Made by a program: the position numbers and the translations under genes. From NCBI RefSeq assembly GCF_963676685.1, contig NC_092356.1, positions 50,183,601-50,247,600 of the forward strand: DNA of 64,000 nt. The letters are read 5' to 3'. Below the pieces are notes generated by a model. The model had not been told where the DNA came from, ran no database searches, and was given only the letters and a program-made list of their open reading frames with translations. Origin of the DNA: Mytilus edulis. Taxonomy: Eukaryota; Mollusca; Bivalvia; Mytilida; Mytilidae. The first letter of the stretch is position 1. Each line of letters starts with the position of its first letter. This document shows positions 49,401 to 58,350 of this stretch, in pieces.

Positions 49401-52400
49401 GATTTTAAATTTATACATTTATTTTGTAATTCAATGAGAACATTTGATCAAAAGAACACCTGTGATTAATAAATACATTAAATTCGTTAAAGGTATTAAA
49501 AAATAACATTATACATTAGTTAATCGTGCAACCTGACATCCTGGTCAACTTTTGACCTTTTTATGTGAGTTTGAATCTAGATATACATAGATGGCTAATC
49601 AAGAGGTTACTCTTTATTTCTGTCTTTTAATGTACATGTATTCATATCTTTAAAAAATGTGAATTTCAGGTAGTTCAGAAATCAGACTCCCTACAGGTTC
49701 TTTGTTGATCGTGAATATGATAAAAACATTTGGGTTTTTGGACAGTACTATTAGTGAGATAACATTTTCAATTACAGAATATTAAGTTTATATGTGTGGG
49801 AATAATTTGATTTTAATCATTTATAAGTTGAAATAATAATATTGAATATTATTTACATGTAATAGCATAATCTAGGGCATTATTTTTCTTATCAGTCATA
49901 AAATACATTGATAGTAAGTAAACTTATTTTAGATACCAACTATCCAAGCTTAAAAATTATGGACATCAGACATACATTTCGTCTACAAAAGATTCATCAG
50001 TGACGTTAGAATAGAAAAAAATTAAAAGGACCAAACAAAGTATGAAGTTGAAAGAATCACAGTGAAGTTTGAATTGTATCTTGTATCTAAATGTGATTTG
50101 TAAAATAGATTTTTGTCCGCTTTTCAATGAGCAAAAGAAACTTTATGTCTTTTTCAGTTATAACATCAAAAAGGAACTTTAAATCTTTTTGGAGTATATA
50201 TATTTACTTTTTTTTGTGCACTTAAAATAAAATGTTACTGATCCTGATTTAGACTAATCAAGTAGAATTATGACTACTTTTCATGATTTGCACATAAAAA
50301 ATACAATTTTTTGCTACTAAAGTTACACATTTCACTTTCATAATTGGGTATTTTCTAATAACCTTGTAACATCTACCATCTCAACTGCCTTATCTATACC
50401 CTTACAATTTTATACACATTTCAATAGAAGTAAATGGTTTTGAATATTATTTTTTGTAAAATTAATCATTTCAAAAATGTATAACTACTTTAGTTTAATA
50501 TTAAATAAAATCACTTTCTGCACACATGAATTCCAATGACCCTCTTTTACAACGTAAAAAAAACCAGCTATCATATCATTGCATTTAAAACAGTAGACTC
50601 TAGACTACAGTTGATACACTTTAATTTCCTTGGTACCAATTTTCATGTTGCTTCGAAATTTTGTAATTTCATCATTTATACTGTCAAAAAACGCAAACAA
50701 TAATGTTACAAACTAAATATTGAATACACCATGTAAGTGTTTTGTTCTTTGACATAAAGATTTGATTTTTAAATGAAAAATTGTAGGCCGAAGTGACTGA
50801 CTATTTCAGCACCTACTCGAAGTGGCTGACTATTTCAGCACCTACTCTTTTGTTTTTGGTATAAGCAGGGCTCTCATGACGTTTGTTACTGGTTTTGTAG
50901 CAGAACAAACCTTGACCTTGAAAAATTGTCATAAACTGTTTTGAAGTAAAAGCTTATAGTATAAATGTATACTTATTTTGACATAAAAAGTAAAAGGATT
51001 TTAATACATTTATAAACTGTGTCGAAATAAATTTAGATTCTTTAATGCCTGGAAGATTTATGTTGACATAAAATAAGATTTCATGCAAGATTACTGTAAA
51101 AGATGTGCAGTCGCATAGCTTATTCAGCAATCAGAATTAAATAGGTCACAAAATGATCATAAACTACAGTATGGATATTTGATGATAATTGTATAGTTTT
51201 TCAGCAATGACATGCAAGTTCTAATGATTAGTAGGCTGAAACCTTTCTACTAATGTAGTTTAAAATTTTTTAAAAATATTGTGCAGCTTCTTGTTTACTG
51301 AATTATAGCTAAGCTGTCAAAGTTAAAGTACTTAAACTTACTGAATTTTAAGTTTTTCATGAAAATTTTGTCTATAGTGAAAATGTTCCATTATTTATTG
51401 TTTTGTTGACTTCAACCTATACTTTAATAAAAATTCCATAAAATCTCCAAACTCTCTTTGTATTAAATTTTAGAGTAGCAAAAATTATTCAAGATGTTTA
51501 TGCTTTAAGTAGTAAATAGTCAGTCTATTGAAAAAGTAAAAGTAGACCAGGTTTCTGCGATATCATAGCAATAAAACAGGTGTCTACGGTATATTGTATG
51601 GCAAGCTCATAATAAAATGGGGTATGGGTGTAGTCTGTGGAATTTTATTTTTTCCAGGAAATTTTGAGGACCGTGAAAGTGTACTTTAAATTACGATTTC
51701 AATGAATTCAACCTACACATTTGAAATTTGATAAAAGTACAGAAGCAAACATATTCAACATGTTCAAGCTAAAAAGCTGGAAACAGTCAATTTACTGAAA
51801 AAGAAAAAGTAGGCTATGGTTTTACGGTCTTCGTCACTAGACTACGTTCTATGGCAAGCTATAAAATTGTCCCATGTCTACACAAATTACAATAAAGTCT
51901 ACAGCAAAAATATCCTATTTTAAAGTGGACAATAGGTCAAGCCTAAGATGAATTCTGGACCCTAAAGATTTAGGCCCACTTTTGATTTCAAAAATATTTG
52001 ATGACCTCAAGAAAAAATTTCTTTAGTGACTGACATGTGTGTCAGACATGAACAAAATCACCAAGCAGAACGTGACATAATAAATATCTTTGTTGTAATG
52101 ACCGGTCATTTTATAAAGAAAGATGTCCAAGCACCTTTGTTCTTGCATCGGAATCTTAACAGATTTCTAAATCCCATTCAACCTACATAGATGACTTAAG
52201 ATTTGAATGGTATTAGAGAATTATAACTTTAAATTCAAAGGCTAACTTCTAGTACTCTTCTTAACATGACAAAGTGACTAAGTATGATTATGTTGAGGAA
52301 ATCTGGTATTATCTCATATATTATTCATGACTTTGGTATTTAAAGTCGACGGTGCTGTCTCTCCAAAGTCTACATTGGAAATCAAATTTTTATTAAAACA

Positions 52401-55400
52401 TGTAGAAATGCAAATATGAAACATCAGTTGGGAATATAGTTTTTCTTCTTCTTTTTTTCACCTTTTTTTGCACCTTTTTTTACATTGCTTTCTTTTATAA
52501 TTGCATTTACTTAAAAAGAATACAATTGGCCAAAAAAAAGCTAAATGAAATACAAGACTTTAGATATAAAAGAATTATTTTTCGCCTATATGATGCAAAT
52601 AATGGCACCAATTTGAATTTAGTTTTTTTAAAATGCCAATAAGAAAGTAAAAGTAATTTTAGTTGCAACAGATCAATGCAGATTTTGTCTAACTCTGCTT
52701 TTGAAATGTAACACACTGGATAATAAAAAAAGGAAAGGCAGCTGAAAGAGAAAAATGAAAGTAGATAGTGAAAGTAAGATGTAAACAAACCTGCATCCTG
52801 GATTATAATTATGTGACGGCATGTTGTAATTATTATATCCTTGCGAACGCAGATAATTCAGTCTTGGATCTGGACGGGAGTTCCATATTGGCACTTGAGG
52901 TGTATTGTGTAAATCCCCATTCATTTGAGACGGCATCGTAGAGTTTATGGACGGATGATACTTCCTACTTGGACGGAAGAAGGTGATAAATCCACCAAAA
53001 TATTGCGGTCTGTCTTATTCTCACTTCATTTAGTTAACTGTGAAAAAAGAGAATAGGTACTCTGGTTAATACAGATCAGTATGATATTGCCACGGATGAG
53101 TGATTCTTTTCTAATCGCAACATCTTTTTAAATTTTGACGGGTGTAATTTTTCCCCTATGGCAAATGAAACGGGAGATTAGAAGCATCGCTTCAACAATT
53201 TTTAATACATTTTAAAAAGATTTGTGTATTCATTGTTTAGATAGGATATTGTTTTCGTCAATGTATATTATTCATTATATTTTTTTGTGAGAATGTTTTT
53301 ATTTTTACAGAAGAGAACAATAAAAGGCATTTTTTTTGTTTAAAGTGATGGAGATTTTGTCTTTTTTAAAGGAGGAAGATATAGTATTACTTTGTTGTTG
53401 TAGTTCTGTTTCCATGACAATAATGCATTATTTGGTAGATTTAATTGAACAAAAGAATTTTAACAAAAGGTTATTTACTTTTATTTTGGTAGAAAACTTT
53501 GTCTGAGTTTTAAAGAAAACACTTGATGAGAAAATTTGTTTTTTTATCATTTGTACTGTTCTCTTATGAAACAGGTGTTTCGGTTTTACACTATGTCATA
53601 GACTATTACGTTGACTACAGACACTATCACTTTTTAGCTGATTCATCCTGCAAACTTTGATGGTATGTGCTTTGCTCATTGTTGAAGGTTATAAGGTGAC
53701 CTTTTTTTGCTAGTTTCTGTGGTCTCTTGTGGAAAGCTGTCTCATTTACAATCTAACCACATCTGTTTATTTCTATATTCAGATCCTCTGGTTGTATCAT
53801 TTAGGAGATAACTGTATTGTATTTTAAGCTCCGACGGCATCAATTAGGGATTTGATGGTCGCAAATTAATTTTACTGGCGACGAGTTAGCGGAGACAATA
53901 AAAGGGTATTTGCAACCATCAAATCCCAAATTGATGCCGTCGGAGCTTAAAATACAATATTGTTATCTCCATTCTAATGAAACTGACAGAAAACAACGTT
54001 AAAACATGTATTTAAAATCTGTCATATGCCGTCTGCCCTTGCGCATACGTCCCATAGCATCAATTGTCAATTGATGCCATGTAAGAAAGTAAGAGATTTC
54101 TAATGAAAATTGTCTTTAAGTTTACTTAGGCTATCCAAAGTGGTTGGAGAGTTAAAGTTATGCTTCCAATACCAGTATTAACTTTCACATACTTTCATTG
54201 TTTCATTAGAATATGTGTAAGATTTTTTTACCAGGCTGGTATATTCATAAAGAGGGCAAAAACTCATACAATAGTTTGAACTTTAAAAAGCATCTTGTAA
54301 ACTTATTTCAAAAATGTTAAATAGACATGGAGAGTTGTGTAATTGGCAATCATACCACATCTTCTTATTTTTATTTTATAAACAGCTTTATCTAAACGGA
54401 TATTCTGCTTCTTTAAACTTTTGGTATCTAATGAAGGTTACTTCAAAATGGTATGTTTGTTGTGCACCCCTAATTCTGTATCAAATGTTTATATATTGGT
54501 AATGATGTCATACTTATATGGTATTTGTGGGTATTCAAATGATGACATGATAGGAAACAGAAGATACTAAAAACAACAGTAAAGCATAAAAAACACAACC
54601 ATACATGGAAAAAAACCAAAAATGACGAAAAACAAACAGCATCCTATCAAACTCTACATATAAACAAAGATTGAGAAAAGACATGAACGCCTCAGTTGTT
54701 CTGAAAGGCTGCTCCACATTTGGCACCTAAAGCTGTTTTAAAACACCAATGTTTCTGATTAAGTCCATCAGTGAGTGCCTTGCCTGTAAGAAATGCCATT
54801 AAGCAATACCTAGATGTTAGAGGTTGCTTATATTATTTGTTGGTTTAGTTGGTTAAGGTGAACCACAAAATTTAAAGTACAACAAAGTTCAAATACAATA
54901 TATAGGCTTGCATGCACAATTTGGCTTAACCAAAATATCTTATATCCACTATTATAAAATTTATCCTCAATTCACCAAAATTGATACTCACGAAAAAATA
55001 AAGAATCCACAGAAGCAATCTTTATTTTATCTTTAACTTGTGCAAAATTTTTGTTTTTTCTCTTATTATTTTATAGCAGTTTCATGACTAATAATTTAAG
55101 AAAAAGTTTTAAAAAAAGTTTGAGATATTGTTTGGAAACTTATAATGCATATTTTATATTATGAAGTACACTTTCTATCAAAAAAAGTTTCTGGTAAATT
55201 ATGCCATATGTAAATATACCTACCTTCAGGCGTCTTGAAAAGTCTTTGAAACTTTTGTTGCTGTCTACAGCTATTTAAAACCCTTTTGATTGTGATTTCG
55301 CAGAAATGGACAGAAGAAGAAAATAAAAGTAACACATCCTGTTTTCCTAGATATAAACGGTATTAAACTTTATTGGGTAATGAAAATTAACTACTTTTCA

Positions 55401-58044
55401 TGGACATTAAATTTTTCACAATTCCAAAGTTTAAAAGTCGAGCATACCATGCAAATGAACTTTTATAAGCTATTAAATGTAGATATGTATATCTATAAAC
55501 CAATTAGTTACAGCCGTTAGTATACTTATCATGTGATATTTATGCATTTTTATGATTACTTTTTAAGGTTGAATAGCCTCACTTGGGGGCATTTCAGCAG
55601 CAGAGGGGGGCTAGAAAACTCCTCTCATATTTCATGCATTTTTAAGAATGTAGTGTTAATTTTTTTTGAAATATATGTCCTTAAAAAATGACAAGCTTAG
55701 TATTTCCTTAATCCAGAATCAAAATACTGAATGGTCTAAAGAAAATCATATTTTTTTTTATTACTTTACAGACTTAGGACAAGCAAGGTGTTAAATAGAT
55801 TTGTTGATTTAAAGTGACACCCTGTATTTTAATTATGATAACATTATTTATTGGGTTGCACCAGATAATGCATTGAAAGTGCATTGAATTTAAAAATTAA
55901 ATAAATGTGTCAAATTTGTAATCGATAAAGGCATGCTATCTTGTGGAAAGGTTTTGAAAATGTCACAGTTTGAAAAGTTTACTGCATAAATTAAACATTT
56001 TGTTAGTAAGTGGGTTAAGTTTGTATATGATTTTTCAACAGTTTAAATTCTTTTGTAACTTGAATGGTGCATTTTTTGGTCTTGTGCAGTTCTATAAAGA
56101 AGAAGTATTGTCAAAGTCTGCTTTTCAGGTTTGAAACTATATTTAATGGGGAAAACAATCATCAAAAAAGTTTTGTAAAAAGTAAAAAGGTTTTAAAAGT
56201 ACATGAACAGTTTTGAATATGATATTTTTAAAGGGCAAGTCTTGGAGAAGTCTTCAAATATATGTTAGTACTTAGTAGCTGAATTTAACACTTATCATGC
56301 TTATTATATACTCATTTAAAAAAAAAAAAAATTTTGAAAGTAATTGTTTCAAGGTAAACCTTGAGTTCATTCAAACCCATCACAATAAACAATTAAAGCC
56401 TCAGAGATATATTTTTCAGATAATTTGATAGAAAACATGCTAATTAAAATATTTAAGCTTGACCAGATATAAATCAAATTCAATTGAATTTAAAATTACA
56501 TGATGTAATGCGTCCTAAGGCGTAGGTCAATATTATGATATCAGCCCAGTGTACAATACGGAAATAAATATAGTCCCATGTAGGGTCAAAAAGTGTTGTG
56601 ATGATTGGTTTGATTATAAACAAATAATTTGAAATAATTGATCCTTTGATCCTTTGGAAATCAGATATACCAATTTACTTATGCTGTTTAAAAAGATGGT
56701 CTATTTTAAAAATTGATGGAAAAAGATAGAGTGTTAAAGTTTATTTTGGACTATAGGACATGGGAATGTTGAATCAAATTAAGTTTATTGTAAAAAATGC
56801 AAAACTGTACAAATATTTAATGAGTATAACCAGAGACATACATGTATATATGTCTCTGGTATAACTGTACTTAAATATTTGGACCCAAAAAACGAAACAA
56901 AGTCTTTGATACACGGATGTGTGCAGTTGACATTCAATTTTCTCCCTTTTTCATGACGATTTATGTATATCAAAGTTATGGGTGTGTGAAAAAGTTCAAC
57001 TTGATTTTCTGTAAACTTTAAACTTTTATAAAGTGAAGTATTCAGGTTTAATTTCATTTTCTGAAAATTTTGTTGTGCTGTATCTGAATGTAACACACAC
57101 ATGATATGATGTTAGTCCATATTCATCAGTGAACTACTTGCACATAACGAAAAATCTAAAGGGATGCTTTTTAACATGATTCTTATCTGAAAAGTTCTAT
57201 GTGATAGTTAGCTGTATGACTATGCTAAGCAACAAAATCACATATAAAAACCTTAATTTCTTGAAAGAGAGACAAAAGATACCAGGGGACTTGAAAACTC
57301 ATAAGTCGAAAAAACAAACTGACAACACCAGAAAAAGACAAACAAACAAATAATAGTACACAAATCACAACACAAAAAACTAAAGACTAAGGAACACAGA
57401 CCCAACCAAATAACTGGGGTTGATCTCGGGTGCTTTGGAAGGGTAAGCCTCATCAAATTCTGGTTCATCCAATACCTTAAATGGGTGGAGAACATTCAGA
57501 GTAAAGTTATCCTTTGGGATAATTCTTCAAGTGCAAAAATATGCATTTTCAAAATATATTCATAACAATCCGTGTGTTTTGTTGTTGGTGTTTGGTTCAA
57601 AAGCAGGTAAAAGCATATCAAAACCTGTGAAACCACAAACTGATATTGTACTCATGCATTTATTTCTATTTTGATTAAACTTCAATTTATAATGAAATAG
57701 AGAAGTTAAATATTTGATGCCACCAATCTGTGATTTGATTGATGTCAATTTGCTGAGTATATTCTTGTCACTGAATGCCAATATAGAGGATTTTAACTCT
57801 ACTCTTCATAATTTATCTTCCCATTTTTTGCCCACTATTCTCTATTCTGTAAACCTCATCCATACCTCTTTTTAATGTTGACATACAAAATGTTAATTTT
57901 TATTTACAGTACAAGATATTGGTGTATTCAGTTGATGGAAGATGTGTATCAAAGTACAGTGCCTACGAGAATGCTCTTGGTGTGAAAAGTATAGCCTGGT
58001 CTCCTACTAGCCAATTCTTAGCCATAGGGAGCTATGATGAAAAG
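31351..58044 (+). CDS. WRAP73: WRAP73 (WDR8), WD-repeat centrosomal protein, 5' half (8 exons, 246 codons)
   Basis: WD-repeat protein of centriolar satellites and spindle poles. In vertebrates it works with SSX2IP in microtubule anchoring, spindle length and cilium assembly, and the yeast orthologue (Wdr8) acts with Msd1 at the spindle pole. Exons: 31351-31419, 33378-33473, 34070-34126, 37964-38080, 40681-40753, 41356-41459, 42075-42161 and 57910-58044, all with GT-AG borders and matching phases. Diagnostic matches to human WRAP73 include MNFSE at the start, [31 protein letters not shown] and WSP-x-SQFLA-x-GSYD. Repeated W/F-S-x-D/E-G motifs mark the WD blades. The human protein is about 460 residues, so roughly half is here. 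The next exon (expected VRIL-like start) is not found before the window ends. Intron 7 is unusually long, 15.7 kb. Confidence 0.95.
32890..33085 (+). repeat. Short tandem duplication in WRAP73 intron 1
   Basis: cacttttattgctgatcttc...cacaaagtcacag...gaggccttcaactctaagcc occurs twice about 95 bases apart (near 32918 and 33020). Confidence 0.75.
33378..33473 (+). CDS. WRAP73: WRAP73 exon 2
   Basis: 32 codons, [20 protein letters not shown] then [12 protein letters not shown]. Acceptor tgtttttcag, donor GAG|gtttgt, phase 0. Matches the human segment [22 protein letters not shown]. It completes the first WD blade. Confidence 0.95.
34070..34126 (+). CDS. WRAP73: WRAP73 exon 3
   Basis: 19 codons, [19 protein letters not shown], phase 0, acceptor tctattttcag, donor CAG|gttagt. 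Matches human WSADSLFILCAMYKRGLVQ almost position by position. Confidence 0.95.
35344..35384 (-). ncRNA. Hammerhead ribozyme (type I-like), minus-strand arm
   Basis: Exact mirror of the plus-strand copy at 35601-35641: the same core, stem II, GAAA, loop-less stem III and GTC on the minus strand. It lies in the opposite arm of the palindrome, so transcription from either side would expose one ribozyme. Confidence 0.75.
35425..35557. repeat. Inverted array of 16-bp GC-rich units at the palindrome centre
   Basis: Units of the type AACCGGCGGTTGCGTT occur three times in one direction, then five times as the reverse complement (AACGCAACCGCCGGTT), with two-base variants (GC, TC, CC) between copies. 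Each unit is itself nearly self-complementary. The local GC content is far above the surroundings. Confidence 0.85.
35601..35641 (+). ncRNA. Hammerhead ribozyme (type I-like), plus-strand arm
   Basis: Core CTGATGA at 35605-35611, stem II GGTCC (35613-35617) with GGACC (35623-35627) around loop tttat, GAAA at 35628-35631, a minimal stem III CC/GG with no loop, then cleavage triplet GTC ending at 35637. Stem I pairs GCCT (35601-35604) with AGGC (35638-35641). One A (35612) sits between the core and stem II. The loop-less stem III is typical of ribozymes in Penelope-like elements that act as dimers. Confidence 0.75.
37964..38080 (+). CDS. WRAP73: WRAP73 exon 4
   Basis: 39 codons, [20 protein letters not shown] then [19 protein letters not shown], phase 0, acceptor ttttattgtag, donor AAT|gtaagt. 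Highly conserved with the human protein ([18 protein letters not shown]). Confidence 0.96.
38120..38215 (+). repeat. Dispersed gagacaact-family fragment in WRAP73 intron 4
   Basis: cattgagacaactctccacc then agagaccaaatgag and cagcctttaacaatgaacaa, same family as 61735-62030. Confidence 0.55.
39281..39693. mobile_element. 385-bp GC-richer insertion with 14-bp target duplication
   Basis: Direct repeat catagatgtttaaa at 39281-39294 and 39680-39693 brackets 39295-39679. The insert has a base composition unlike the AT-rich intron around it (WRAP73 intron 4), CpG dinucleotides, and no reading frame of note. The minus strand carries GCCGCCATCTTGG (about 39528-39540), a YY1 site as found in some retroelement promoters. 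The duplication length points to target-primed insertion, SINE-like or LINE-derived; I do not recognise the family. Confidence 0.6.
40681..40753 (+). CDS. WRAP73: WRAP73 exon 5
   Basis: 24 codons plus one base, [20 protein letters not shown] then QCQK. Acceptor tgttattttacag, donor AAG|gtaggc. Matches human [20 protein letters not shown]. Confidence 0.95.
40970..41045 (+). repeat. Dispersed gagacaact-family fragment in WRAP73 intron 5
   Basis: atggggtatgattgc then aagacaactctccacaagag and accaaatgacacagaaatta. Another fragment of the family is at 41600-41750 in intron 6. Confidence 0.55.
41356..41459 (+). CDS. WRAP73: WRAP73 exon 6
   Basis: Two bases complete Ala, then 34 codons, [20 protein letters not shown] then [14 protein letters not shown]. 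Acceptor actttcag, donor AAA|gtaagt. The [11 protein letters not shown] block is identical to human. Confidence 0.96.
42075..42161 (+). CDS. WRAP73: WRAP73 exon 7
   Basis: 29 codons, [20 protein letters not shown] then LGVWESPLC, phase 0, acceptor atattttatag, donor TGT|gtaagt. Matches human [20 protein letters not shown]. A 15.7-kb intron follows. Confidence 0.95.
48193..48335 (+). repeat. CAGTGGC-end MITE-like copy, right end missing
   Basis: cagtggcagatccagaac, a 14-G run, then gggggacccgctccagtcat, gattccctatataatcaa and gaaaggggggagggg parallel the element at 201-361. Confidence 0.5.
49961..50007 (-). ncRNA. Decayed hammerhead ribozyme of a dispersed element
   Basis: On the minus strand: ACGTCA, then CTGATGA (50000-49994), ATC-ttttgta-GAC, GAAA (49980-49977), TGTATGTC, then TGATGT. 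Stem I pairs (ACGUCA with UGAUGU, one G-U). Stem II has lost its first pair and stem III is reduced to G-U wobbles. From memory, the intact bivalve family has CG where this copy has TG or CA, which suggests CpG decay. It lies in WRAP73 intron 7. Confidence 0.55.
52791..52936 (-). CDS. p63/p73: Candidate far-upstream first coding exon of p63/p73, antisense in WRAP73 intron 7
   Basis: ATG 52936 starts 48 codons ([20 protein letters not shown]...NYNPGC) plus two bases, AG, before donor gtttgt. An in-frame TAA lies 26 codons upstream with no ATG between, so the start is well defined. AG plus the first base A of exon 2 (29931) makes Arg and continues [11 protein letters not shown] into MSQAS. Phase and open frame match, giving a 657-residue protein. 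The peptide is Asn/Tyr/Pro-rich, not low-complexity noise, and unlike any domain I recognise. A polypyrimidine-AG acceptor precedes the exon at 53038, so the exon may run 52791-53037 with a further untranslated exon upstream. It could instead belong to an unrelated antisense transcript. The gtttgt donor is only moderate. Confidence 0.62.
53640..53768 (-). repeat. Dispersed gagacaact-family fragment
   Basis: ttgctcattgttgaaggtta, aaggtgaccttttttgctag and ggtctcttgtggaaagctgt followed by caatctaaccacatctg: the minus-orientation form of the family. Confidence 0.55.
53803..53970. mobile_element. MITE-like fold-back element, 63-bp terminal inverted repeats
   Basis: The left arm 53803-53865 (ggagataactgtattgtatt... 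ending cgcaaat) pairs with the right arm 53908-53970 with only a few mismatches; a 42-bp loop separates them. No coding potential and no clear target duplication. It lies about 0.8 kb upstream of the candidate p63/p73 exon at 52791-53037. Confidence 0.75.
54057..54077. repeat. 21-bp palindrome
   Basis: gcatcaattg-t-caattgatgc: two perfect 10-bp arms around one base. The same gcatcaatt word occurs in the fold-back element just upstream, so it may be a remnant of that family. Confidence 0.8.
55224..55252 (-). other. Possible untranslated first exon feeding the 53037 acceptor
   Basis: On the minus strand the sequence GCCTGAAG|gtaggtatat at 55224 is a good donor. A TATA-like ttttaaatag lies about 50 bases upstream (55271-55280). 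With the acceptor at 53038 this could supply the promoter for the far-upstream p63/p73 exon. Evidence is limited to these two motifs; the upstream limit is a guess. Confidence 0.25.
56829..56860. repeat. Perfect 12-bp hairpin
   Basis: accagagacata - catgtata - tatgtctctggt. Single copy in WRAP73 intron 7; no associated element seen. Confidence 0.8.
57250..57480 (+). repeat. Dispersed repeat, plus-strand copy of the window-start family
   Basis: agagagacaaaagataccag, ctcataagtcgaaaa, caaactgacaacacc, ggttgatctcgggtgctttg and gaagggtaagcc match, reversed, the features of 1-170. It lies immediately upstream of WRAP73 exon 8. Confidence 0.55.
57910..58044 (+). CDS. WRAP73: WRAP73 exon 8
   Basis: 45 codons, [20 protein letters not shown] then [20 protein letters not shown] then SYDEK, phase 0, acceptor tatttacag, donor AAG|gtaaat. 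Matches human [20 protein letters not shown]. The last 34 coding bases and the donor are the first unit of a 59-bp tandem array running into the intron (58011-58350). Confidence 0.95.
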
Positions 58045-58350
58045 GTAAATAAGCTGTTACCTGTACTAACCAATTCTTAGCCATTGGGAGCTTCGATGAA
58101 AAGGTTAATAAGCTGGTACCAGTTCTAGCCAATTCTAAGTCATAGGAAACTATGATGAAAAGGTAACTAAGCTGGTACCAGTACTAGCCAATTCTTTGCC
58201 ATAGAAAGCTATGATGAAAATTAAATATGCTGGTACTTGCACTAGCCAATCCTTAGCCATAGGGAGCTATGCTGAAATCGTTCGTAAGCAACTGTCCTAC
58301 TAGTCAATTCTTTGCGAGAGTGAGCTATCATGAAAAGGTTCTAGCCAATC
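58011..58350 (+). repeat. 59-bp tandem array seeded by the end of WRAP73 exon 8
   Basis: Units start at 58011 (inside the exon), 58070, 58129, 58188, 58246, 58314 and, partial, 58345. Each resembles ccaattcttagccatagg then gctatgatgaaaaggtaa, so the copies repeat the last 34 coding bases, the splice donor and part of the intron. Later copies are increasingly diverged and have frame-breaking changes. Confidence 0.9.

Larger units (their letters stand above)
42162..52790. other. WRAP73 intron 7, left two thirds
   Basis: Over 10 kb of AT-rich sequence without convincing exons on either strand. It holds the decayed hammerhead (49961-50007), a G-rich repeat fragment (48193-48335), a gagacaact-family piece (49215-49300, minus) and a 29-bp duplication (50787-50845, gaagtggctgactatttcag). 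Confidence 0.6.

Noticed and set aside
52673..52936. The 87-codon minus-strand frame taken as a stand-alone small gene
   Set aside because: Only the first 48 codons look protein-like; beyond the donor at 52790 it becomes Phe/Leu/Ser-rich intron translation. It is better explained as an exon.
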